DNA of 64,000 nt from Jacaranda mimosifolia (GCA_018894105.1 CM032123.1:7627001-7691000), one strand, 5' to 3'; shown: positions 21,640 through 32,835, counted from the first letter of the stretch. The notes: generated from the letters alone by a model not told the origin. A program made the numbers and translations.

Positions 21640-22640
21640 ATGGCATATGTGGTAGGAACAGCCACTATCCAAAATCTATTCAGAACTTAGTAAAGTTTTG
21701 GCAACATTGGGAACAAGCCCACCATCAAACTCATCCTCAACAATTCCAGCAACTTCATCTCCTTTTTGATCAGAAGTTTCACCTACATCCTTCGCGTTTC
21801 CTCATTTCGAACAGTTCCATTTCTAGTGCCCCTTTCCACAACACCTAAAATATTTGTCACCACTTCTAAGCTTGGTTCGGGACATCGATCGGCCTCTAGT
21901 CTTTCCTCTTTCTCTCGGTCTCCCCTTCGCCACCAATTCTTCCCCACTTTTACCATCGTTGCTGCTTAGGACATGTTTTCTCAAATCGTTGGAATTCAAT
22001 GGGGCCTTCACATCCTCCATTGAAATCGTATTCCTCCGGTATATCAAAGTAGTGACCAAGTGCTTAAAGGATTTAGGCAAAGAACACAAGAGAATTAACG
22101 CTTGATCTTCATCATCAATTTTAACATCTATACTAGCGAGATCCAGAATCACCTTATTGAAAAAATCAATATGCTGAGTAATAGATGTACCTTCATTTAT
22201 CCTTAATGTGTATAACTGCTGTTTCGAATACATTCGATTCATCAGGGACTTTGTCATATAGAGACTCTCCAGCTTTTTTCACAAATTTGCTAGCATACTT
22301 TCTGTGGTGACCTCTTCTAGTATGTTATCTGCCAATGATAACACCAGAGTACTGTAAGCCTTCACCATAAACTCATCCTTCTCTTTGTCTATTAGTCTCT
22401 CTGGCAAGAAATCTCTGCCCTTTAATGCTTTATGTAAACCTCGTTGACATAGGAGGGCGTGAACCTTCATCTTCCATAGCCCAAAGTCGTTTTTCCCATC
22501 GAATTTCTCTACCAGAGAAGGAATCTCTGCTCTTTAATGCTCTCTGTAAACCTTGTTGATACAGGAGGTGTGAACTTTCATCTTCCATAGCCCAAAGTCG
22601 TTTTTCCCATCGAATTTCTCTACTTCGTATTTCATGGTTG
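21640..22640 (-). pseudogene. Copia gag-protease remnant with internal duplication
   Basis: 22257-21823 is open for 144 codons and contains ITQHIDFFNKVILDLASIDV, LLCSLPKSFKHLV and the CCHC-like knuckle KYFRCCGKGH. Downstream (about 21685-21650) DSGCSYHIC is the aspartic protease active site. Upstream, two near-identical segments (about 22458-22511 and 22569-22622, each encoding REIRWEKRLWAMEDE) are a tandem duplication of about 110 bp that breaks the N-terminal gag. Confidence 0.75.
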
Positions 22641-22656
22641 ACATTTAACCCAACTT

Positions 22657-22668
22657 GCTCCAATACCA
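22657..22668 (-). other. Copia primer-binding site
   Basis: Minus strand TGGTATTGGAGC directly inside the right LTR, two changes from the initiator tRNA-Met complement TGGTATCAGAGC. It sets the element's orientation as minus. Confidence 0.75.
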
Positions 22669-22671
22669 ATT

Positions 22672-23344
22672 TGTTGAAACCCAGGAGGATCTATTGTAAA
22701 AACTATAAAATAACAGTAAAGTAATTCAATGAAAACTTGACAATAATATTTAACGTGGTTCGGCGATGTGCCTAATCCACCCAACAAAGAAAAGAATTTA
22801 TTGATTTCAATCAAGATAGCAAGTACAAATTTTAGTTCTACAAATCTTACGAGAACACCTAACACTCTCGTTCTAAACTCTATCTCCCGAAACTATCTCA
22901 AAAATAGTATAGAAATATTAGTGTTATGTCTGTGTTAAGTTGTCTTGGAAGAAAATTGCTATTTATGCCCCCGAAGTAGAGTCTTAGAAGAAAAGTTCTT
23001 GTGGCGAGCGTTGGGGTGCGCATGACTTGCGATCCGTCACTCACAAATTGTCTTGCTGTCGAAAATTGCCGAGAAAAAATACTAGCCGCGCGCCCTGGTG
23101 CAGACAACTTGCACCAGGGCGCGGTATTCCAATATGCCTCGTGCCTGGGCGCGTGGTTCCAGTATTGCGTGCGCCCCGGCGTATGTCGCACATGTTGCTG
23201 CCCTGTTTTGGCTGGCCGCTCACCCTGGCGCGTGGCATCCTGTCGGTGCACGCCGAGGTGTGCTCCTTATGCCCATTTTGATTGCTTCGCTCTGTTTCTT
23301 CTGGTTCTCTTTAATTTAACCTAAATTTCAAGGCAAAATCAACA
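22672..23344 (-). repeat. Copia 5' LTR (right)
   Basis: 673-bp partner of the LTR at 17870-18558; both begin TGTTGAAACC.AGGAGGATC and share AACGTGGTTC.GCGATGTG. It keeps the GC-rich inner section (23060-23260) with repeated GGCGCG motifs. Differences between the two LTRs are scattered substitutions and short indels, so the insertion is not recent. Confidence 0.85.
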
Positions 23345-23376
23345 TATTCGATGACTTCTTATCAAATGACAACCTT

Positions 23377-23410
<34 letters not shown>

Positions 23411-24060
23411 GATTAAGGGTGAACTTAATTTTTGATTTCCTAAAAGTCATTGCTAGTGCCTGATGTGAGCTTCTTGCATCGGGGCATAGGACTCTTTGTC
23501 CTGGTGCTTATGCTTTGTATGCCCCCATGCAGGTTTTCCTGCACCAAAACACAATACATATTGTCTCGAAACTTGTTTTCTTCCTAGTCCATGTCCATCT
23601 ATCCTAGATCACTTTATACAACTGTAATTTTAAAGTATTCGAACGGTTAATTTAGTTATTTTATAAGTAAAGTTTAATTAACCCATGGGACTTGATATAT
23701 ATAATTGAGATAATGAGATGATGCATCACATTCAAGTTCGATCCTATTGTACGTTAAATAAGAGCCTAGTTTAGAATTGTGAGGTTTTGATTCAAATTCT
23801 ACAAAATATGAGAATATATCTACTTTCATAGTATATTGAATTGAATGTTGACTGCTATTAATTGCTAATAACTGATATTTCTGAGTAAATATGTATAAAT
23901 AATTTTACTTTAGAAAATAGAAACTCCATGCATTTGGGTACAAGTTCAATATAATTTTGAGAATCTAGTTTTTACTTAACAGCATGTACAATACCAAATG
24001 TCTCACCAAATAATATCATTACATATATTTTCATAATTATAAGAAATATGACTTGCAACC
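23345..24060. other. Continuation of older copia LTR, then spacer
   Basis: 23345-23413 continues the LTR interrupted at 17869; the block CTTATCAAATGACAA is shared with 60606-60619 and AGATTAAGGGTG with 60633-60644. A (TA)n(GATA)n microsatellite lies at about 23377-23413. The remaining sequence to 24060 shows no coding signature; a GC-richer patch at 23450-23560 (TGCATCGGGGCATAGG and nearby) looks like LTR debris but could not be assigned. Confidence 0.4.
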
Positions 24061-24068
24061 TAATTCAT

Positions 24069-24957
24069 AGTTATCGAATTCGCGGTACTCTATGGTACGT
24101 GGTATGGGTACGGGTACGCAATACGTCACTTTACTAAAATATGGTATGCTGGGAGTAGGCTTAGTCGGTATGCTCTTTTGGTACGCGGCATGTTTATATA
24201 GTTTACTTGGTACGCTCTCAATGTAAAATTTTTAAACAAGTTAGAAAATCATATAAAAATTTGTATAAAATTTAAACAGACTATCCACATATATTTGATA
24301 TCAATACCATATTGATAGATTAAGTTGGATGAGAGAAAACATGTGGGATGTCCTATATATATACAGATAAGGTTTTGTGATGTGGAAAGTCTTGCATTAA
24401 AATTTCGAGTGGCGAGCATGGTTTAGATGCATTTGTTTTTTTTGTCTTTTTTCATTTGCAATGTACTTCTGATAGATACTTTGTCTATTTGTCTCCTCTC
24501 ATTTTTCTAGGTACTTCTAACTTATTTCTGTTTACTTTGTCTCACTCTTTTCATCTTCTTATTTATTAGTCTCTTTTTTCATTGATTCCTCTAAGTAGTG
24601 AAACTTTTTGCATTCTAAAATTAAATATAATTAAATGATTTTTATCAGCTATGCAAAATATATATATATATATATAAAAATTTATATTATTACTATTATA
24701 ATACCTTTCTCACTTTTTTATTTTACGAATATGAGAATTCTATAAAACATATTAAAAAGGATAAAAAAATATAGTATACTAATAAATTTTAATTAAATTT
24801 TTTTATGTATCATTTTTCTACTTTCAATAATCCAATTCGCAAATTTTAGAGTATCAATTCGAGTATCATAGAGTACCAATTTGTAAAAGTACCAAAAATT
24901 GGTACTTGCGTATCAATTCGCAATACTTTAGGTAAAAGGGAGTATTAGGTAACTATG
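24069..24957. repeat. GGTAC-rich repeat with weak terminal inverted repeat
   Basis: Left edge TTCATAGTTATCGAATTCGC and right edge, reverse-complemented, ATCATAGTTACCTAATACTC match over about 12 bases. Both ends are rich in GGTAC/GTACC words and in AATTCGC. The structure suggests a hAT-like or other short inverted-repeat element of about 890 bp, but no target duplication was found. It lies 3' of SCPL gene 2. Confidence 0.4.
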
Positions 24958-25303
24958 ATAGAATTAATACTCTACCAAGTTTTATTTTTACGCATTTAAT
25001 TTGAATCAATATTGAATTTTAAATTAAAAAATTGAAAGTAAGTGTTGTATATATTTATGCGATTCACCTTCACAAAGAGGATAAAACATGGATATCTCTA
25101 TGTACCTTCTATACCAACTATATTGGAGTATTTTTTGCATAGTTTTTTCAAAATTACAATTATGAAAAGAAAACACAAACTGATTTTCTCCTTATTCTAT
25201 ACAGTAGTACCCATAATGGATTTAAAAGTAACATGCCAAATGGCTCAATTTTCTTTGAACTCATCAGAGTTGTCATCTGAAGGGCTTTTTGTTTATGTTT
25301 TAA

Positions 25304-28300
25304 TCACAGAGGCTGATATGAGATCCATCTTTTGAACATTGCTGCACATTCCATGGGCTTATACTCTGGAGCAGTATGGCCTCCTCCCTTTACGGTCGCA
25401 AATGTCATATTGTTGGCGTAAGTCCTAGTAAACCTGTGTACCCCAAAGCGAACATATAGATTAATTTTTTCAAATCTTCACAAATATAACAAACAAGAAA
25501 TGTTGATTGATTTGAAACCTACCCTGCGACTTGTTCTTGAACAATCCATTGTCTCCATTCATCCACAATGGGAAAGTTCAGAGATCTTATCCATGCCAGA
25601 GATGAAACGTAAGTCTTTCTCATGTCATGATCACCACTATATATACAAAGAAACAGAAGTGTCAATTAAATAGAAGTAATGCTATGTTTAGATTTGTATA
25701 TATATTTGCCTTACTTGTATATAAGAGACCTGTAGCCTTTAGTGCTAAGATTTGCGTGATACGGCCTACTATCCCAAAGTGTATCAGTGAAAGGCAAACT
25801 AAGGTTGCACCTGGTCCATTTACTTATACTCCCCTGCATTGTACATAGTAACTATTTCAACATCACATGGTTCATTGACATGTATTCGACTTTTCTCTCC
25901 TATATTTCATCGAAAACGTACTTTTTTGATATGGAGTGCTTCTTGGACACTGGGATCATTAGCCCAAATTGCAACAAGCTTTTTCCCTTCTCCCTAAGAA
26001 AACAATCACAGATAAGAAATTTTCCAAGATTCACATTATGAAAGTATAAAATAAAAAATATCTTGTCTTAAACTTGTAACTCGTACAAATATCTAATTAT
26101 TTTATTGGAGCCTTACTCGACATTTTGGTGCAGCAGGTTTTTTGTCATTGTAGAGCTTTAGGTGTTTCTCTTTAAGAGATCTTCCTTCTCCAGAATAAGG
26201 ATCACATGTAGGTTCCAAAATTTGTGCTTGCTCCAAATTATCAACTAACTAAACACAATCAAAATCCAATTACAAAAGAGATTTAACGGATAATTAATTT
26301 GCAGAAAACAGAATAGATTTCTTGCCTGATGGAACGTTAGAACATTCTGATAACATAGTGAATTGTTGGGATCTACATTTATGTAGTTCCCTCGACAATT
26401 TCTCTTCAACGACTGTGGAACAAGAGAAACAATTAAAAACTAAAATTTCAGCATCGGTAGTTTTCTGTAATCAGACAATTCTTTTAATAAAATTTAACCT
26501 TGTAGAGTTCATCAGGTATAAGTGCCATTCCATGAGCAAATGGTATCTTATAGTTATTCTCATCTGGAAATGTCTGTGGATTGCCAAGCAAGTATCCCTT
26601 GAACCAAATAATTCACAATCTTAGTTCAAATTACTTGATGGATCTATCAAGTTTTGTGCTTAAATATATAACATGGCAGGTTACAAACCTTAAGGTTAAT
26701 TCGTGGCTTGATTCCCATCTCATTCCCTGCATTGCAGCAAAGAGTTAAAATATGGAGAGATGAAAACAAGAATAATGATGTAATGGAATGACTATTGTTC
26801 TTTTCTATTGACCGGTTCAATGAAGAGGTATCTAATGACAAGAGACTAACTAATTTAAGCTCTCACCATTTGATATTAGCTGAGCAATAACTGGTATTGT
26901 CATGCCACAATATGAGTCCCCACTTAAGTAAAATGGATTTGGAATAAATTCGGGACGATCAACCAACCACTACAATTAATGCAAATATGTTTCAGAATAT
27001 ACACTTAAGGATGAGCAAAAAAGAGCAAGTACAAAATTGTGGTGTCTTCTTCACTTTCTTCCATTTATATATCTACATTTAGCAAGATAAGCACAGATAA
27101 ACAGTCTAAATCCCAATTACTTCTGTCATGAATTGTGGGCTATGTCAATTAGATGATCGATATTGTGCAAATTGTATCATCCGTCAAATTTATTCCTGAA
27201 AAGAATGGAGTTCTTGAAAATAAATAAAATAGAATACCTTTTGAAGAAATTGATAGGTTTGTTTACAGGATTGTAAACCTGTGGAAAGGGAGTCCGCCGG
27301 AGTCTTGGCATAGGAAAATCCAGTTCCCACCGGCAAATCCAGAAATAAGATGTTTGCTACCTATCAATCATTACAATTTCTTTAGTTATTCAAATTGTTT
27401 GCAGAGAAAGGAAAAAAAAAAAAAAGAATGGAATTAAAGCTCAACAAGAATACAAGATTAACAAAAACATAAATTACCAAATTGGTTTTTATTTGTAGAA
27501 ATATTTTCTTGTTTTTGTTGGAAATCGTGCTTATTTATTATTTACTGAAATTGGTTTCAGAAACTATTTTAAAAAACAACCGCTTCTTATCTTTTTCCAA
27601 AACGTTCCATCCTATTTTTCAATCTACATTTTCAAGAAACCTACACCTCGTTTTGAGAAAACGAGCTCTATTAATTATCATAAAACACTTTATTTTTACC
27701 TCATCTAATACAAATGAAACCTATCATATTTTCTTAAAAATAAACATTCAAATTAATATATCAAACTTTGCTACTGACTAATTCAAACACAAATTTTGGG
27801 ACATACGAACTGTTTTCAAAAACATTTTTCAATTTAAAAAGATGAAAGTGATTCCAAATATAAATAGGTATTCACCTCTGTCCATGAATGAGGATTTAAG
27901 GTCAATGTTGGAAAGCTCCCATCATAAGTAACCCCCACAAACTTTATTGGTCCTGCGAGGTAATTCGCACCTTAATTAGCAACAACTATATAAAGAACAA
28001 ACAAAAAAATTGTGACAACTCAAGTAAGCGCTCATAAATTTATTTGGACACCAAGTTTGAATACTTATAGGATTATTGTAATTGAATTAGATCGGCCGAG
28101 CAGTGAAAACATATATAACACTTTTTCAGGCGTATATATGCGGCTTAAATTTTCTATTTCATTTCTTATTTCACTTCATGAATATATGACACGTGTATTA
28201 AATATTTTTTATAAAAATAATTAATTGAGAATCAAATATACTTGACATATATAAAATAATTAAATAGATACAGGACATAAAATAGGGAATGAAATAAAAG

Positions 28301-30589
28301 ATTTAAAGTGGTATATATGTTGTATGATTCTGGAGGGAATAGGCATCCGTGAATCATCCCATTTGGTCCCATTTTACTGATAGGCAACAAGAGCCGAGTT
28401 CAAGCAACACATTTTCGGTCTTCGATGGATCGCAAGTCAGATGGTATAAGAATTCAAGCAACCTATTAAGCCTATCGATTTAGTTTCATTTTTCTAATGC
28501 CATGGTACACGAGCAGAATTCAGGCCACATGTTAAGTTGATAGCTTAATTTTATCATTTTAGTTTAAAAAATTCTTTTGAGTTATTTATATTTAGATATA
28601 AAAATAGGTAGTAGGAAAAATAGAAGTTTGATATTTCAAAATGAGATGAGATATAGACATTTCAAGAAATATGTATTGAAAGAAAACAGGATTGCAAACG
28701 ATTACTGTTTTCTCTTTTTCTTTTTCTTTCTTTTTCTTTGGAGAAAATAGTAACTTTAGAAATGATATATAAGTGTTTGGACCAATATGCAGGCGTTAAA
28801 AAATATAATTGCAATCAAGACTTATGCTTTGCAAAAAGAAGATTTTTTTGGTAATTGTTTTAGAAAAGGATTAAATATCTATATTTTCTGAGGTAATATA
28901 TATAATTTTTAATGCTATGGAAAAGCTAGGTAATTCATCTAGAAAATAAAAACACAATCTGAGGAAAAACAGAAAATTAATTACATCTTCAAACTGAAAA
29001 TGCAAAGTCTTTGTTCCATTCTTCTCCTAAAACATTTCCAATAGGGAGAACCAAAATAAATCTCCCGAGGGCACTTCGAAATGCTTACTTTTCTCCCCCC
29101 CAAAATACGGCGACTCTCAACTTTATTCTCATTTCTCATAAAAGTAAATTATTACATTTATGTGTATATATATCTATATATATATATTGTACTCATTATA
29201 ACTATACATATAAAAAAAAATGTTAATATAAAAACACATTTTTACTCAACTAACCAAACAAAAATTCTTACTAATTTAACATTTAAAATCATTTTATCCC
29301 AAAACAAATAAACACATCATTGTCTTGGAAAATAATTTTTAATCGCCCAAAAATAAAATCAAACATTCATCGCATTTTCCAACCATACATACTACTTACA
29401 AGATACATTCTCCCGAAATATTTGCTCCAAAGACTCAAAAAAATACCAAATTGGATAAAACCAAAAGATATAAAGGGAACTTTAAAGAATTTGGTTTACC
29501 TAATTCATATAAGAATCGAGTTAGAACCGAGCAGCCAGGGCCTCCTGTCAACAAAAGAACTAGAGGATCTTTCTCAGGATTAGGCCCAGATGATTTCACA
29601 AAATAATAAAACAGCTGCACATTTTCTCCTTCGTCCACTCCAATATACCTAATATCAATATCGTTAGAAAAAATTTTAGTTATCTGACAGATTAATTAGT
29701 TGATTATGCAATATAATCTGTGAAAAAATAACTTAGATTTAGAGGTGTTTGGGTGAACTTATATAAACTCCTCCAAACATCTTATATGATATTCCAGAGC
29801 TTATAAGATGTTAGAAAGTATTTGATAATTTTTTTCCAAAAAAACTTATAAGATCCAAAATAATATATTAAGATCTTATAAGTTCTTTTTTAAAAAAAAA
29901 AGTAAGAAGATCCTAACTCTCTTTTTAAAGATTTTAACAAGTCCATTCAATTTTAGCCATTTTAATTACAAAATGCTATTACTAATATTTTATAAGTTTT
30001 AAAATTTTATTTTATTCAAACACTTCAATAATTTATTTTAAAAATAAAATCTAACATCTTATAGGTTTCAAAAATATTTTTTAAGATGTAAGAGCTTACA
30101 AGATCATCTAAAATAAGATCAATTGTTGAAGTATTTAAACAAAATAAAATTTTAAAATTAATATTAGTAATAGCAATTTGTAGTTATAAGATCTAACATC
30201 TTATCAGTTTCAAAAACATAGTATAAGACGTAAGAGCTTATAAGATCTTTTTTAAAATAAAATAAATTGTTGAATTGCTTTAATAAAACAAAATTATAAA
30301 CCTACAAGATATTAGTAATGGCAATTTGCAGTTACAAGATCAAATATCTTATAAGTTTCAAAAATATCTTATAAGATATAAGAGTTTGTAAGATCTTTTA
30401 AACAAATTTAACTAAACATTCTCTTAATTGGTGCCTTCTTAATTACCCGGTCTCAAGCTCAAAGGGAAGTGGGCCTTGAAATCCTGGAAGATATTTGACG
30501 AGTGAAGCACCATATGAGCCTTGCAAGACTGCAAGAAAACGAAGAAGAAGTGAGATGGTAACCAAAAAAGAGTACTGTTTGTATTTCAT
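25304..30589 (-). CDS. SCPL gene 2: intact serine carboxypeptidase-like protein, 13 exons, 461 aa
   Basis: Exons (minus): 30589-30447, 29648-29500, 27952-27876, 27360-27238, 26969-26867, 26726-26689, 26597-26499, 26412-26326, 26248-26117, 25993-25922, 25833-25715, 25636-25523, 25433-25304. Lengths sum to 1386 nt, all phases join, and no stop occurs before TGA. Seen in the product: signal peptide (about 1-28), [20 protein letters not shown], oxyanion hole [18 protein letters not shown], nucleophile Ser in SGDSYCGM, Asp in NGDHDM, His in GGGHTAPEY, and sequons at NNS, NLS (twice) and NMT. The length and the [12 protein letters not shown] and GNP motifs fit plant SCPL clade I, whose members are vacuolar or secreted carboxypeptidases or glucose-ester acyltransferases; which activity applies cannot be read here. 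Usual GDSYSG is GDSYCG and usual W before LTGGPG is L. The intron after exon 8 starts GC. Expression is not known. Confidence 0.92.
26249..26325 (-). other. GC-AG intron in SCPL gene 2
   Basis: The donor reads CAG|GCAAGA (minus strand), a canonical GC-type donor, and the acceptor TTTAG|TTAGTTG. Only this 77-nt intron keeps the frame between TFHQ and LVDNLEQ. The same CATCAG|GCAAGAAAT donor is present in SCPL pseudogene 3 (around 56576-56590), so the GC donor predates their duplication. Confidence 0.8.
27361..27875. other. Intron 3 of SCPL gene 2
   Basis: 515-nt intron, AT-rich. Its 3' (low-coordinate) side has an A-run near 27411-27424. Its exon-3-proximal part (about 27755-27875) matches the first 125 bases of the window, the corresponding intron of gene 1. 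No separate gene was seen; the plus-strand ORF 27482-27781 has no family signature. Confidence 0.6.
27953..29499. other. Intron 2 of SCPL gene 2
   Basis: 1547-nt intron. The first about 140 bases match gene 1 intron 2 (200-430). The middle carries CT/CTTT-rich sequence (about 28705-28740) and a (TA)n tract near 29167-29187. No transposon or gene was identified, unlike the 12.2-kb homologous intron of gene 1, which makes this copy the better guide to the ancestral intron. Confidence 0.55.
29743..30423. mobile_element. Harbinger-like MITE, 681 bp, in intron 1 of SCPL gene 2
   Basis: Left end GAGGTGTTTGGGTGAACTTA and right end, reverse-complemented, GAGAATGTTTAGTTAAATTT form an imperfect inverted repeat. 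TTA flanks both sides (29740-29742 and 30424-30426). Gene 1 lacks this sequence at the same intron position (12605-12630), which confirms an insertion after duplication or loss in gene 1. The interior is built of repeated, partly palindromic units around CTTATAAGAT and ACATCTTATAAGTTTCAAAA. Confidence 0.75.
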
Positions 30590-31538
30590 TTTTGGAGTTA
30601 GCTAATGCTCGTGAACCGATTATGTGCGTGGGTGTGTTTGTGTTTGTGTTTGTGTTTGGTGTGTGTGTGGGGGTGCATACATTCTTCTTTTATCTTATTC
30701 TTATAAATAGTAATATTACTATTATCGCTTTCTTGCCACAGACGTTGATGTCAATGGACCTTGTGGCTAAAAACTATTGGAAAATTTCTACAAGGTTCGA
30801 TATTTTAAGATCAAGATCTTAAGTTTTATTTTAAAAATAAAATATTAATTAAATTATTTGATAATATAATATTTTGAAATATATAAGATGTTAGACATGA
30901 TAATTAATTTTAATAATTTTATTTAGAATTATGACATTTATTAAATCTTTCTAAAAACAAAAACTTACTTCCTTTCGGAAAAGAAATCGTCCAAACTATT
31001 CATTTCTCATCGTCCAAAAATCATTCCATGCTTTTATCCAATCCATTATATATCTTTCTATGCTAGCACGAGAAACATGTGGTACACAATCAAGAAGAAA
31101 ATTATGGTCCCTATCTATCAACATGAAACACGTGAGCGAGGATATTCACTTCATCACAAATTGTTAAGTTCTACTTGAAAATTAAATTATATTCGTTTTG
31201 TTTATCAATGTGATGAAGAGCCAGATAACCATTTAAAGAATAAAAAATTGTGTTGATTAATTAGTCATTGATTAATTATATTTAGTATGATGCTTCTAAA
31301 ATATATAAATCATTTGAACAATAAGAATAATTAGTACTTGGAGAATTATAAAATGGTATTTTCAACTAAATATTAAATATCACAACTCTTGATTGAATTC
31401 TTTATTCAATGACTTTGCCATTTCATACAAGACTCTTTAGATCTCGATTCTCGACATATGAACCTTCAGCACCACAAAAACAATAGTTAATTATTTTTGG
31501 AGTATAATAGTATATTCAAAAATAACAAACCAACCACA
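30590..31538. promoter_or_regulatory. 5' flank of SCPL gene 2 with possible TATA box
   Basis: Presumed promoter side of gene 2 (minus strand). TATTTATAAG on the minus strand (30700-30709) lies about 113 nt upstream of the ATG and is a plausible TATA box with a short 5' leader. A (TG)n/(TTTG)n tract occupies about 30625-30673 in the predicted leader. The remaining sequence to the MULE is AT-rich without a coding signature. Confidence 0.35.
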
Positions 31539-32045
31539 TATTTTGATTGGGTACCATATTTTTTTCATCCTATAAGTTTTTTCAATTTTTAATTTTGTCC
31601 TATATCATATGCAATTAAAAATTAGTCCTATAAATATAATTTTTTTTTTTTTGCATATTTAATCCAATTGTCGTTGGAATTTGAAAATTTGGTTGGAAAT
31701 TCTGATTGGCATGCCAGAAGATGTTGAAATTTGGGATTTTGTAGAGTTGGCACCTACATGGGTATTTTTTGCCATGTTGGCAAAAAAATTAATTGACATG
31801 TTTAATTAATTCGCTTATTTAATCATTTTTATTATACTTAGTTGGTAATATCAATTTTGAATTTAGGATATGTATTTATATATACACATAAATAAACACA
31901 TATATTTACCTAAGTATATATTTATATATATAATTGTTTTCTAGTTAAGAAATTCAAAAAATTAAATAACTCTATATAACATATAAATAAAGAGATAAAT
32001 AAACTCAAGAGGAAAAAAAAATGCAAAAAAATAGGGGGAAAAAAA

Positions 32046-32230
32046 ATGAAAGAAATCTCCCTCCTGGCGGCCAAGCTTCCAGGCGTTGGCGGTGAGCTTC
32101 CAGGTGCTCTTCCACAAGCTCGCCAGGCCACGGGTTGGCCAGGGCGGGCTTGCCAGGCGGCCAGCCCTGGCCGCCTGGCTCATGGCTGCCATGTCCAGGG
32201 AGGGAGGGGTTCGGCAGTAGGGGTGCAGCT
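32046..32230. other. GC-rich segment inside the outer MULE
   Basis: An abrupt island of GC-rich, GGC/GCC- and CCAGG-rich sequence within otherwise AT-rich DNA. It contains several overlapping palindromic words (TGGCCAGGGC, GCCAGGCGGCC). The ORFs across it (for example plus 32046-32303) are low in complexity and not homologous to a family I recognise. Such islands in MULEs can be captured host sequence, but that is not shown. Confidence 0.5.
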
Positions 32231-32654
32231 ACGGTATGTATTTATGTATGTGTATATGTGTATATATATATGTTTGTCAGTATATGTACATATGTATATA
32301 TAATATATATTTATATAAATATGTGTGCATATTAACTATTATATATTTATAAAAATATTTATTCATATAAATATATGTACACATGCGTACATATGTGTGT
32401 ATAATACATGTGTATGTACATAATTGATGCTAATATTAGTCATACTTTTATTAATATTTAATAATATATTAACAATATATTAATATCACTAGATGTATTA
32501 CTATTAAATTAATAATATTAATATATGATTAGTAATATATTAATAATAATAAAGATTATATTAATAATAATTTTAATTATATTCATAATATGTAGTATTA
32601 ATAATAGTATAATATTATTAATGTAATAATAGTATTATTATGATATTATTATTA

Positions 32655-32684
32655 ATAATACATATACTAATAAATTTTAAATTA

Positions 32685-32729
<45 letters not shown>

Positions 32730-32754
32730 ACATATACTAATAATTTTTAAATTA

Positions 32755-32792
<38 letters not shown>

Positions 32793-32835
32793 ATATACTA
32801 ATAAATTTTAAATTAATTTAATAATAATAATAATA
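32655..32835. repeat. ATT-rich tandem repeats
   Basis: Three copies of a unit of about 65-70 bp that consists of CATATACTAATAA.TTTTAAA followed by AATT and a long (ATT)n run, starting near 32660, 32731 and 32801. It lies just outside the nested element's left end. Confidence 0.7.

Larger units (their letters stand above)
17870..23344 (-). mobile_element. Complete-structure Ty1/copia retrotransposon, coding region decayed
   Basis: LTRs 17870-18558 and 22672-23344 start TGTTGAAACC... on the plus strand and end AACA. Flanks TATTA (17865-17869) and TATTC (23345-23349) are a near-perfect 5-bp target duplication. The primer site (22657-22668) and a purine tract GTGGAGAAT beside the left LTR place the element on the minus strand. 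The order gag, protease, integrase, reverse transcriptase, RNase H is copia-type. Multiple stops and frameshifts indicate inactivity. It inserted into the LTR of an older copia (16597-17869 plus 23345 onward). Confidence 0.85.

Noticed and set aside
22898..23324. ORFs on both strands in the right LTR
   Set aside because: Same GC-rich LTR sequence as the left copy; the reading frames are not conserved between the two LTRs.
32046..32335. Plus-strand ORFs of 85 and 66 codons and minus-strand ORFs in the GC-rich island
   Set aside because: Low-complexity Gly/Pro/Ala readings in overlapping frames, continuing into a TATG tract; no gene family recognised.
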